This document shows, in pieces, positions 40,370 to 49,089 of a stretch of DNA of 64,000 bases. The DNA lies in the NCBI RefSeq assembly GCF_002845985.1, contig NZ_PDFK01000007.1, positions 106,037-170,036 on the forward strand, given 5' to 3'. This DNA is from Lysinibacillus fusiformis. GTDB taxonomy: Bacteria; Bacillota; Bacilli; Bacillales_A; Planococcaceae. The notes below the pieces were generated by a model. The model was not told the DNA's origin and did not search any database. It saw only the letters and a program-made list of their open reading frames with translations. Both the position numbers and the translations under genes were made by a program. Each line of letters opens with the position of its first letter. Position 1 is the first letter of the stretch.

Positions 40370-41194
40370 TTGAATAGAGATTTTATTTGGGAAGGGGATT
40401 ACGGAAATAGATCCCACTTAATACCAATATTAAAAGAAATTTTGGAAAAACAAAATGCCAATTCTCTTCAGATGGTAAATACTTTTATTAATAATAATCC
40501 ATATACATTAGAGTTTTATTTAGTTTTAAGCTATGACAGACCTGAAGAACAGCATATTGCAGAAATGATTGCAATGTTACAAAATGCTGATTTAATTTAT
40601 AGACCGGATATAACATACAATGAACTATTTAGTGAATTTGGAAATAGAAGATTTATTTCTTCTACTTTCGTGAATGGTAGAGATTTAGAGATAAGATTTT
40701 TATACCTTTTTGACTTTGTTGAGAAGAAAGAGTTAAGAGAAAAAGGATGTAAGTTTTCGGGTCCCCTAGGTAGAGATATGCCTGTTTTTTTAAGTCACCA
40801 ATCTAAAAATAAAGAAGTAATTGAGGAATTAATCCCATATCTTAATGGGGAGGGACTCCCAATTTGGTTTGATAAATATAATATAGACTATGGAGAATCT
40901 ATAGTTGATGAAGTCGAAAAAGGGATAAAAAATTCAGGAGCTGTGGTCTTTTGGATAACAAAAGACTTTATAGAATCGGATTGGTGTAAGAAAGAATTAA
41001 AAGATTTTTTAAATCGGTATAATGATAAAGATATTCTTATTATTCCAGTAATTTCAGATGATATAGACATCGAAGAATTGAACAGTATTTCTGATTTGAA
41101 ATATATAAAAAATACAAATGAAGAATTAAATATAATTGCTAAAAATATAGTACCTAGAATTAAGAAATTTTATAATGAAAATTTCAAAAGGTGA
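40370..41194 (+). CDS. TIR-domain protein with unknown N-terminal domain
   Basis: 274 residues. Residues 1-135 are an unrecognised alpha/beta domain (FIWEGDYGNRSHLIPILKEI onward, with a basic ISSTFVNGRDLEIRF segment). Residues 137-245 are a TIR domain: PVFLSHQSKNKE, PIWFDKYNIDYGESI, VVFWITKDF, and the Glu-bearing SDWCKKEL. TTG start at 40370 with GGAGGA 10 bases upstream. It stands alone behind an 84-base gap. The TIR probably cleaves NAD, and the N-terminal part is presumably the trigger domain. Confidence 0.8.
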   Translation: MNRDFIWEGDYGNRSHLIPILKEILEKQNANSLQMVNTFINNNPYTLEFYLVLSYDRPEEQHIAEMIAMLQNADLIYRPDITYNELFSEFGNRRFISSTFVNGRDLEIRFLYLFDFVEKKELREKGCKFSGPLGRDMPVFLSHQSKNKEVIEELIPYLNGEGLPIWFDKYNIDYGESIVDEVEKGIKNSGAVVFWITKDFIESDWCKKELKDFLNRYNDKDILIIPVISDDIDIEELNSISDLKYIKNTNEELNIIAKNIVPRIKKFYNENFKR

Positions 41195-41347
41195 TTCTCG
41201 TTATAGGAGATGATTTGATGCGAGCTACAGGAAAAAACTTTGCGTATCCTAATTTGGTAGAATTAAGAATATTGTGATATGCAAAGCTTATTTCTATATT
41301 TAAATGAAAAGTAATATAAAACTAAACTTGAAAATGAGGAATTGATA

Positions 41348-42052
41348 ATGTCGTGGGAAATTAAGAAGAAAAAAAGGAGGAATAAAACTATTTATTTAAT
41401 ACTTAGTTTTGTATTTTTGTTGTTATTTTTTATTTGTTTATTATTTCATTTTTATAAATCTTATTCACCTGGGAATATTACTATAAATGCTCCATTTGGA
41501 TTGGGAACATATGAATTTAGTAAAGCAGAGCTCTCCCAAAAAGAATTAGATATTTCATGGAAATTGTATGTGGAATTAAGTACTAGAAAAGCAGCCATTC
41601 CAATTGATTCGGAAAACGACATTATTACTGAAATATATGATTCGTGGTATGAATTATTTAAATCTACTAGAGGATACTTGCTTGAATTATCATCTGAAGA
41701 TCTTGAAGGGAATGATAATGCTCAACAGATTGTGAGTTTATCCCTTAATGTATTAAATCAAGGTTTACGACCACATTTAACTGAATGGCATGGGAAATAT
41801 AGAAAGTGGTATGAATCGGCATTACAAAATCCAGATTATAAAGATTTATCCCCTCAAGAAATTCAAAAGAAATATAAAAATTATCATGAATTAATGAAAT
41901 CAATAGAGGACGTGAATAGAAACTTAATATTATATGCAGAAGAATTGAAAAAATTTTCTGTTGAAGAGCCACCAAATTTACCTACTAAAATCATTACTAA
42001 AATAATGGACACGGTAGAAGACCTTGATTATTCTGAAGAAAAGTCAAAATAA
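41348..42052 (+). CDS. Membrane-anchored protein of unknown function
   Basis: 234 residues. A basic start (KKKKRRNK) precedes one strong membrane segment (about residues 15-37, IYLILSFVFLLLFFI), leaving a large domain that begins about residue 60 and is helical and rich in Trp, Tyr and Glu (SWKLYVELSTRKAAIP, IYDSWYELFKSTRGYLLEL). Similar single-span proteins are common next to defence genes; I cannot name the family. ATG 41348 follows GAGGA. It may accompany the TIR gene before it, 153 bases upstream. Confidence 0.6.
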   Translation: MSWEIKKKKRRNKTIYLILSFVFLLLFFICLLFHFYKSYSPGNITINAPFGLGTYEFSKAELSQKELDISWKLYVELSTRKAAIPIDSENDIITEIYDSWYELFKSTRGYLLELSSEDLEGNDNAQQIVSLSLNVLNQGLRPHLTEWHGKYRKWYESALQNPDYKDLSPQEIQKKYKNYHELMKSIEDVNRNLILYAEELKKFSVEEPPNLPTKIITKIMDTVEDLDYSEEKSK

Positions 42053-42462
42053 AATAATTTCAAATTTGTGTAAATTTCAAAAATAGAGTGGATCCAACCT
42101 TGTGTTTCTGCGTAACCGCTCAAATTCTTTTAGAAGCGGAGGGATGAGTTGGAAGGTATTATTTAGAAAATAAATATAAAATGCTTGGTTCTAAGTTGAC
42201 AAGCATTTGCATAAACCCACCAGCATTCTTGTGTTGCCAAAAAGAACATAATCAATTCATTCGGTAGTGAGTCAGGTGAGTGTCAACTAGTGATGTATTC
42301 TCCTAGTAACATACATACCCTTTCATGAGAAAATAAATGTTGATTATTGGCAGACGATAAAAAGCAACGATACTAATTTCTGAATTTTCATTTAGATATT
42401 TAGTCAGATTGGTCAGTAATTATATGGTATATTTATACTATTGGGAATTGGGAGGGATAATC
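42053..42462. other. Gene-free stretch between the two TIR sub-clusters
   Basis: 410 bases without a supportable gene. It likely holds the promoter of the three-gene operon; TATACT near 42434 is a candidate -10 box. The ORF start at 42409 is unlikely because the ribosome site belongs to TTG 42463. Confidence 0.5.
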
Positions 42463-43668
42463 TTGGCTAGAGATGTCAATAGTATAGCAAATGTAAATTT
42501 AGAAGAAGATGTTAGAGAATGTGATAATAGTAAAATTTTTAATCCTACGGATGAACAAATGACTACTATTATCCATTCATTAAATACATTAAATCAAGTT
42601 GAAATTTTAAATATTATAGGAAGTTTTAATATTTCTATTGATCGTGACACTATAAAAAAGAAAATGGAGTTAATACAATATCTCATTTACGGTTTTAAAA
42701 AAGGAATGTTTAATGAAAGGCTATTTAATGAGTTAAGAAGTCAGGCTTTTAATCCCGATATTGATAGTACTGATGGCTTCTTTTTCTCTTTTGAAGCTGA
42801 CGTTCCAACTATTACCAAAGAAGGTCTAGAGACATTTTTGAAAGACTGGAATGAGGTTAAGGATGATAAAACGATTGAGTTTCTAGAATTGAATAATCAG
42901 AGTGCTAAATTTTTAGTAACAAAACATACTGATAAGTTTATTTTTGATCAAGAAAGTATGTTTAGTATAAAATATAACGATGAAAAAAGAGCTAAAGTTG
43001 AGGTGCACTTTGACAAAAGTATTGTTTATGTTCAAACAACAAATACTGTAATTTATAGTGCAATAAAAACAATTATTAAAGTATTTTTGCAAGAGCTATT
43101 GGATATTGAAAAGCTCTATATAACACCTCCAAAGATGAGCAAAAATCTAAGTCTTACTTTTAATGATGACTTTACGGTAGCTACAAAAGAGAACTCTGTT
43201 CATCCAAATACCATTAAACTACTCGATATTTTATTAGAATTAGACGCACCAAGTTCTTCTTTTAGTGGTTTTGAATGTGTAAATATTACTCTTGATCACG
43301 AAGATACTATCAACCGAAAAGACGCAAAATCCAAAATTGTTTCTCAAAATTATGGTGGAGGAGATTTACTCAAAAATAAAGTTGTAAAGGACTTAATACT
43401 TAGTAATAGAATTATCTATGATATAGAATTTATTATTGAGTATAATCATGTGGATAATGAGGGGAATATTAGTAAACAACTTGTTACGGTAGGAATGATT
43501 AATGATAGAAAAAGTTCCCTAAGAATTTTTATTAACAATAGCGATTACAATATTCGGAGTGTTATTAAGAATGCATATAGTGAGCTTACTAGCGTATTCA
43601 TATCTAACTATGGTCAGTCACAATTAAGAAATGAGGATAACATAAAAAAGCTGTTGGGACTTAGTTAA
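42463..43668 (+). CDS. Unrecognised protein, first gene of a TIR operon
   Basis: 401 residues, cytosolic. TTG 42463 follows GGGAGGG by 6 bases. The N-terminal third is helical with a SAP-like look (LNQVEILNIIGSFNISI, KKMELIQYLIYGFKKGMF); the rest is mixed alpha/beta with many Asn, Asp and Lys. No motif I can name: no nuclease, ATPase or protease signature. It is followed after 1 base by a second unknown gene and then by a TIR gene that overlaps the second, so the three form one unit. A sensor or regulator of the TIR protein is the obvious guess. Confidence 0.7.
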   Translation: MARDVNSIANVNLEEDVRECDNSKIFNPTDEQMTTIIHSLNTLNQVEILNIIGSFNISIDRDTIKKKMELIQYLIYGFKKGMFNERLFNELRSQAFNPDIDSTDGFFFSFEADVPTITKEGLETFLKDWNEVKDDKTIEFLELNNQSAKFLVTKHTDKFIFDQESMFSIKYNDEKRAKVEVHFDKSIVYVQTTNTVIYSAIKTIIKVFLQELLDIEKLYITPPKMSKNLSLTFNDDFTVATKENSVHPNTIKLLDILLELDAPSSSFSGFECVNITLDHEDTINRKDAKSKIVSQNYGGGDLLKNKVVKDLILSNRIIYDIEFIIEYNHVDNEGNISKQLVTVGMINDRKSSLRIFINNSDYNIRSVIKNAYSELTSVFISNYGQSQLRNEDNIKKLLGLS

Positions 43669-43669
43669 A

Positions 43670-44365
43670 ATGGAAACAAATGATAATGTTTTTTATGATG
43701 CTATGTTATATGGATTTAAGGATCAGGAAAACTTTTGGATAATGCTTAGACGACTTATAGATGAAATTGAGATAAGTGAAGGGATTTATTTTACTGTAAA
43801 TATCTTAGATAAAAAAATACATAATAATATGTATTCTTTTCGGGTTGATCAAAATAATAATCATATTCAGATTTACATCATAAATAATCTGATGTGGATG
43901 TTTGTTGAAGATGTATTTGAATATACACCTTTACTTAAAAAATTCGAGTCAAAGCTAAGTAAGTATATGTCTAAGATACATGTAACAAATAAATATTTTG
44001 TTGACTCAATCTTTAATAGTAATTTTAGTAATAACCTCCTAGAAATAAATATTGAAGGTGAGGACATTTCTGAATTTGAGGCAGAAACCTTTACGGGAAG
44101 TTTTATAAATAAAACTTTTGAATATAGAAACATCATTAATTTTAGCGATATTCACATTAGATACCTTAAATTCCAACCTCTTAAATTGAATGCTGTTCTC
44201 ACACTTAGGTTTCCTAATGTAATTCAGTTCAGTAATTATATTGATTTCAAGATGTATCAGAACTTAATTAAAAGCTTTTCAACTTGTATTTATAAAACAA
44301 ATAGAAAATTATTATATTTTAATAAAGGAGAAAGATATGAGGAAAATAACAATAGCAACTACTAG
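43670..44365 (+). CDS. Unrecognised protein, second gene of a TIR operon
   Basis: 231 residues, acidic N-terminal half (NDNVFYDAMLYGFKDQENFW) and a beta-rich remainder. ATG 43670 is 1 base after the previous stop and lacks a good ribosome site, so it depends on coupled translation. The last 29 bases overlap the TIR gene. Not recognised; it may form a complex with one or both neighbours. Confidence 0.65.
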   Translation: METNDNVFYDAMLYGFKDQENFWIMLRRLIDEIEISEGIYFTVNILDKKIHNNMYSFRVDQNNNHIQIYIINNLMWMFVEDVFEYTPLLKKFESKLSKYMSKIHVTNKYFVDSIFNSNFSNNLLEINIEGEDISEFEAETFTGSFINKTFEYRNIINFSDIHIRYLKFQPLKLNAVLTLRFPNVIQFSNYIDFKMYQNLIKSFSTCIYKTNRKLLYFNKGERYEENNNSNY

Positions 44366-45128
44366 TGATGGGTATAAACTTGAAGAAATGGGTCACCAAC
44401 CTTGGCATGAATATGATGGATTGTCTATAGATTTCATATTAGACTTCAAGCATATACCGGAGAAGGAATATTTATTAAAAGTTACTAGTCTATCCAAGGA
44501 ATTCGAATGGATAAACACAGAAAACGATGCTTTTGTATTTGATCTTGAGAAAATTAAGAGAAACTTTAATGTGTTTTCAGAATGTAAATGGATGAAGAGC
44601 TATATTACACTTAAGCCTAACTATGAACCGGCTTTGGATGGCTCAAAATTCATAGTGAGTTTCTCAGCAACAAAGAAAGAAATTGAAGTTAATGCACCAA
44701 AGAAAATCTTTTTAAGTCATAAAGGTGCGGATAAATCACTAGTTAGAGAATATTTCCAACTACTAAAAGAATTAGGGTTTGATCCATGGCTAGATGAAGA
44801 CGCAATGGCTGCTGGAACAAAGTTGAATAGAGGAATATATCAAGGCTTTAAAGAGTCATGTGCAGCTATATTTTTTGTTACTCCATTCTTTAAAGATGAA
44901 GATTATCTAGAGGACGAAGTAGATTATGCTATAGATGAACAAAAAGAAAAAGGTGACAAGTTCGCTATTATCACATTGGCATTAAAAAATCCAGATGGCA
45001 AAACCGGAGAAATTCCTGGCTTATTAAGAAAATATGTATATAAAGAACCTAGTTCACAACTTGAAGCATTTAGAGAGATTATTAGGGCTCTTCCTTTAGA
45101 AACAGGAAAAAAAGTGTGGAAAAATTAA
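44337..45128 (+). CDS. TIR-domain protein, third gene of the operon
   Basis: 263 residues. Residues 1-115 are an unrecognised N-terminal domain (ITIATTSDGYKLEEMG, PWHEYDGLSIDFILDF). Residues 120-245 form a TIR domain: KIFLSHKGADKSLV, GFDPWLDEDAMAAGTKLN, AAIFFVTPFFKDE, and the helix DYLEDEVDYAIDEQ with the candidate catalytic Glu. ATG 44337 has AAAGGAG 7 bases upstream. Likely the NAD-consuming effector of the three-gene operon. Confidence 0.8.
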   Translation: MRKITIATTSDGYKLEEMGHQPWHEYDGLSIDFILDFKHIPEKEYLLKVTSLSKEFEWINTENDAFVFDLEKIKRNFNVFSECKWMKSYITLKPNYEPALDGSKFIVSFSATKKEIEVNAPKKIFLSHKGADKSLVREYFQLLKELGFDPWLDEDAMAAGTKLNRGIYQGFKESCAAIFFVTPFFKDEDYLEDEVDYAIDEQKEKGDKFAIITLALKNPDGKTGEIPGLLRKYVYKEPSSQLEAFREIIRALPLETGKKVWKN

Positions 45129-45373
45129 GGGTAGGGTTTTGATCTCTAAAGACTATTTCACACTTTTTAGTTAGGGAATGACTGAAAATAATATCATTAA
45201 TAAGTGGTATTTCCGCGTATTTGTTTTAAGTGGTATTTATAGTTGACTTTGATTGTGTGTGTGAAATGTACTTGACACATGTTGAGTGCTGAAAAAAAAT
45301 GCAGGTTAAAAATTTTCATCTTCATTACCAATTAAATGATTTTACACAAATTTTACACACTCCAGGTAGAAAA

Positions 45374-45396
45374 CCTTGATATATAAGGATTTTTAC
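45374..45396 (+). terminator. Small terminator-like hairpin at the island's right end
   Basis: CCTT-GATATAT-AAGG followed by ATTTTT. It resembles the loop of the terminator at the left end (CCTTGATATATCAGG), suggesting both ends derive from related sequence. Confidence 0.4.
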
Positions 45397-45408
45397 TACA
45401 CTCTCTGT

Positions 45409-45427
45409 CCCGACCACTGGTATCAAT
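45409..45427 (+). repeat. Right attachment repeat (attR)
   Basis: CCCGACCACTGGTATCAAT; it differs from the tRNA-Leu copy at 30295-30313 only by T for C at the tenth base. No tRNA gene surrounds it. Confidence 0.85.
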
Positions 45428-45513
45428 AAGCAGTTGAAAAATAGTGTTCTATATGTAGAGCGCTATTTTTATGTTCAATATGTGTAATACTAGTCGTTTG
45501 CACTAGAGCCATG

Positions 45514-45552
45514 GACCGTTTTTCTAATAACCGTTAGAAAAACGGTCTTTTT
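45514..45552 (+). terminator. Strong terminator beyond the right repeat
   Basis: Perfect 14-base stem GACCGTTTTTCTAA / TTAGAAAAACGGTC with a 6-base loop and five T. Possibly the original downstream terminator of the tRNA cluster. Confidence 0.75.
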
Positions 45553-45616
45553 CTATGTCTAGGCGTGCAAATGAATTAATTGATAGAAGGGAACGTGATG
45601 CGGTAAGCTGTTCGGT

Positions 45617-46028
45617 ATGGTATCAAAGCAAGTAACAACATATGAAGAGGCATTAAAGACGTTTTTGAAAGAAGTTGAATGTAGAGGATAACGCGGATAT
45701 TTGTTAGTTTACTTCTCATAAAGAATTAAACGATTTTCGTCGTTACTTAGAGCAACACGAACACTCGTTGTGTATTTACAATGTAAAGTGCGATCACTTA
45801 GAGACTTTCATTACGTATCTACCAATAATGACATATGGACTACAACAATCAATAGAAACTAAGTACAGTTAGAGTGTTTTTTTATTAGCTACTCAAAATA
45901 AATACTTCACTGTAAACGAGATGACAATGTTTCCATTAATACTAAAAAATGTTGAAACATTTATAGTTAAACGCTACATGCGCTATTCAATACTATGGAT
46001 AAGCGTGTATTTATTTTACTACATATAG
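45617..46028 (+). pseudogene. Decayed ORF, possibly a tyrosine recombinase remnant
   Basis: ATG 45617 encodes a start like an integrase core-binding domain (TTYEEALKTFLKEVECRG) ending in a stop at 45689. A second frame continues with KELNDFRRYLEQHEHS, CDHLETFITYLP, GLQQSIETKYS, stop at 45870, then LATQNKYFTVNEMTMFP. The spacing and character resemble the N-terminal half of a XerC-type integrase; no catalytic half is left. Placement 190 bases outside the right attachment repeat fits a lost island integrase, but the call is tentative. Confidence 0.4.
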
Positions 46029-46576
46029 TAATGACTTGTTAGTTATAGGAAGTTCTAATTATACCCAGTTGAAAGTCAATTGCTGCAGACTATTGGGAGA
46101 GTAAAGGTAAATAGGTTTCCAGCTAAAGTACTTATTCTTAGTAATTTATCTGTCGTTGAGTAAGGGTACAATCATTTTCACAAAAAGAATCAATGGAACT
46201 TTTGAAATACTAATTTAAAAAATGCAGTCAGCTACTAAATTGACTGCATTTTTATTAAACGAGGATATTAAATTATATTAAATCGTTAATATTCATTATA
46301 ATATTAAAATCCATAAATTTCAAAAAATAATTAATATGGTTCATAATCGTCCATTTTTCAGAAAAATCATACCTATAAAGTATAAATAAATAGGAATTGC
46401 AAAAAGTAGCAACATTTAATTTGAGCTACACTGCTCTAAAACTACAGAAATTGCAGTTTTAAAGAACTCACTGTTTATGAGGTTTATTTATTCAATATAA
46501 TGTCGTATATTTCACAATGTAAATATTACTAGCTTTGAATAAGGATTGACTACAGTAGAAACGATTGACAAATCTT
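46029..46576. other. Gene-free stretch with a terminator
   Basis: No supported gene. At 46221-46250 a perfect stem AATGCAGTCA / TGACTGCATT with a 10-base loop and trailing T forms a terminator, presumably for a lost plus-strand gene. Confidence 0.6.
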
Positions 46577-47932
46577 TTATTCGTTATTTTTATGTTTGTC
46601 ATTTGAATTTAGACTGTTGCTTTTTAGTTTTCCAATTAAAGTAAGTGATGCACCCAATAAAATTGTAATTATGCTTAATGGAACAACTGCAACGTCAATA
46701 AGTGTTATATTTATAAAGATGTTATCTATGAAAATGACAATGAATATAGATATTATAAGCATCACTTCTATTTTTTTAAGAATTGGGATTAAATGTTTTT
46801 CTTTGAATAATAACAAAAGGACACTAAGCTGTTTAAAGAAGAAATAGAATAATAATATTAAGAAGAAAAGAGACATAGCAAAATCTTTATCTCCCCCCCA
46901 TAACAATATCCAAATATCAATTATAAAATCTAACATACTTTCAAATAGACTAGAGATGTTACTAGAATATAAATTAAGTATAGTAAAAGTAAATAAGAAA
47001 AATATAATTAAACCCAACACAGGAAGCATATTAATAAGAAATTTTTTAAGTCCTGTTCTGGCTATTTCATTCTTTATTTCATTAATTATTTGTTTTTGTG
47101 TATTTTTATATTCGCCTACAATTCTTAAAAATTTTGAATATGTAAAGGCTTCGTTGTAAGCACGTTCAATTATTCCCTCTTTATTAACTTCTTTTAACGC
47201 TAAACTATATGCAGTTCTCCCAGTGCTTAATACTTGAGCAAAGTTAAATAGAATTCCAATTAATATTAAAGTAGCACTTATAAGACTTTCAATGCTTATT
47301 TTAGGTAAAATATATATATTAATTTGGGTTAATGAAAAACTTAAAAGTAACAAGAAAATAATTAGCCAAAAACTAAATTGTCTTAAAGCACGCTTTAACT
47401 CATCCTTAGTTCCTTCTAGAAAAAGCATTATTAAAATTAGACTAAATACAACACCTAAAAATACTATGTGAATATCTTCCAATTGTGGGTAATAAGTCAG
47501 TAATTTACTTCCAATTATTATTATAAAGTAGATCATAGTGAATAATAATGTAAAAGTTATTATTGTGTTAATGGATTTTATTTTTATTCCTTCTAGAAGA
47601 TATTTAAAAGTGAAATAGACTTCAATTATTATTTTAGGAAAACTATATTCCTTGTTAGATTGGTTTAAAAGTATATGGACCATAAAAGTTAGCACTAATA
47701 ATAAATATATGTATTTGGAGACCTCAAACAATAGTATATCGGAATGTGAAGATAGTAGTAAAAAAAGTGGCAATATAATTATCGTCAGTGGAACACAAAA
47801 TAAGGGAACGAAAAATGCTTGTATTAGAATACAAAATATTTGATCTTTAGGGTTACTCCTATCTGGGAGTACATTCTTAATAAGTGAATCACCAAAAATA
47901 CAAAAGTATAAAATGAACTTTCTTATACTCAC
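46577..47932 (-). CDS. Polytopic membrane protein of unknown function
   Basis: 451 residues with about ten to twelve hydrophobic segments, low-complexity Ile/Leu/Phe-rich, very AT-rich codons like the island. GTG start at 47932 behind GGAAGGGG. A short cytosolic stretch in the middle (GRTAYSLALKEVNKEGIIERAYNEAF) is the only soluble part of note. No transporter motif recognised. It may belong to a second, older accessory insert between the island and the core chromosome. Confidence 0.65.
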   Translation of the reverse strand: MSIRKFILYFCIFGDSLIKNVLPDRSNPKDQIFCILIQAFFVPLFCVPLTIIILPLFLLLSSHSDILLFEVSKYIYLLLVLTFMVHILLNQSNKEYSFPKIIIEVYFTFKYLLEGIKIKSINTIITFTLLFTMIYFIIIIGSKLLTYYPQLEDIHIVFLGVVFSLILIMLFLEGTKDELKRALRQFSFWLIIFLLLLSFSLTQINIYILPKISIESLISATLILIGILFNFAQVLSTGRTAYSLALKEVNKEGIIERAYNEAFTYSKFLRIVGEYKNTQKQIINEIKNEIARTGLKKFLINMLPVLGLIIFFLFTFTILNLYSSNISSLFESMLDFIIDIWILLWGGDKDFAMSLFFLILLFYFFFKQLSVLLLLFKEKHLIPILKKIEVMLIISIFIVIFIDNIFINITLIDVAVVPLSIITILLGASLTLIGKLKSNSLNSNDKHKNNE

Positions 47933-48535
47933 TATTGTTTAACCCCTTCCAAATTAATCTATTATGAAAGATCTGAAAAATAAATCTTAATACTATCAAA
48001 GCATTTTAGATATCATTCTTCAACCAAATTTTTTTGGTATAAACCTATTTGAAACTATAGATGGATACTGAAGAGATCAAGTTCATCAGACTGTATAACA
48101 ATCTATGCTATCCAAATCTATATCGGGGGTTCATTTTGGTAGGAAAGTGCATTTGGGATATATAAATTAGATTACTAACGAAAGTATGTGATTAATAAGG
48201 ATTAATCACAAATTATTCATTTCATATTTAATAGCTTGATGGGAAAATTATTACAAAAATCACAGAGGAAATATCAACTATAAATGTAGTTGGTCCTAAT
48301 CTTAAATTTGAAGCAGGAACAATAAAAGCATTTTGTCCAATGAAAAATATACTGGAAAGTATGTTTATAGGAAGGGAAGATTTAATGAGATTGAAGATGA
48401 ATATGAAGGAGAAAATGGGGAAGTTGCGTTATTTCATTCTAAACCTCGCGTGAATGATTAAAATTTCTTATGCCAAAAGAGGATATAAATACATACATAT
48501 TGAATAAACAGTAAATACGAAGGTAGGTGTGGAAC
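47933..48535. other. Intergenic stretch with gene debris
   Basis: No intact gene. Around 48240-48461 two overlapping frames look like the end of a degraded gene (KLKFEAGTIKAFCPMKN, then TGKYVYRKGRFNEIEDEYEG to a stop at about 48460). Confidence 0.45.
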
Positions 48536-49078
48536 ATGATTATAAGGGAAGCAAAATTGTCGGATGCTAAAGGCATAGCAAAAGTTCATGTAGATAGTTG
48601 GAAGAATACTTATAAAAATATTCTTCCTACCGAGTATTTAGAAAAATTGTCTTATGAGCAAAGAACAGAATTATGGGTAAGGAACATCTCTAAAGTTGAT
48701 CATTATGTCTTTGTTGCAGAAAACAATAATGGGGAAATTATTGGATTTACTGATGGTGGTAAGAGAGCTGAAAATGAAATTGAAGGGTCTGGGGATTTAA
48801 CATCCATCTACATTTTAGATCAATTTCAGGGTCAAGGAATAGGCAGTAAACTAGTCAATAAATTGTTTACTAAGTTGAAAGCATTAGGCTATGAAAAAAT
48901 ATTTGTTGAGGTTTTAGAGGATAATCAGTCGAAGCGTTTTTATGAGAGATTGGGTGCTAGATTAGAAAAAACGGAAAAGATTAATATAGGAAATAAAGAC
49001 TTAGACTTATTAATTTATGTGTGGAGTAATATAGATCCTGTTCTTTATCAAACTAAAGGAATAGGAAAGGCTGATTAA
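48536..49078 (+). CDS. GNAT-family N-acetyltransferase
   Basis: 180 residues. GNAT fold with the acetyl-CoA loop in LDQFQGQGIGSKLVNKL (Q/RxxGxG/A) near residue 100 and the usual N-terminal IREAKLSDAKGIAKVHVDSW; the C-terminal FYERLGARLEKTE is typical. ATG 48536 follows AGGTAGGTG; the GTG at 48527 lies within that site. Acceptor substrate unknown. An APH-like gene follows after 11 bases, and the two could form a small resistance-like pair. Confidence 0.88.
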   Translation: MIIREAKLSDAKGIAKVHVDSWKNTYKNILPTEYLEKLSYEQRTELWVRNISKVDHYVFVAENNNGEIIGFTDGGKRAENEIEGSGDLTSIYILDQFQGQGIGSKLVNKLFTKLKALGYEKIFVEVLEDNQSKRFYERLGARLEKTEKINIGNKDLDLLIYVWSNIDPVLYQTKGIGKAD

Positions 49079-49089
49079 AATAAGTAGCA

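Larger units (their letters stand above)
30314..45408 (+). mobile_element. Genomic island integrated at tRNA-Leu, with TIR defence genes
   Basis: About 15.1 kb bounded by the direct repeats. It is more AT-rich than the surrounding chromosome and holds accessory genes only: BlaI/BlaR1-like regulators, two insertion sequences, tiny orphan genes and a TIR-domain cluster. No intact integrase is present inside; a decayed integrase-like ORF lies just beyond the right repeat. The boundaries are inferred from the repeats and from the break in B. subtilis-like synteny after the tRNA cluster. Confidence 0.8.

Noticed and set aside
42409..42462. Longer N-terminus for the 401-residue protein of the TIR operon
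   Set aside because: The GGGAGGG site lies within this stretch and points to TTG 42463.
45409..45427. Possible second tRNA-Leu gene at the right end of the island
   Set aside because: Only the last 19 bases match; there is no D-arm, anticodon arm or 5' acceptor strand, so it is an attachment repeat.
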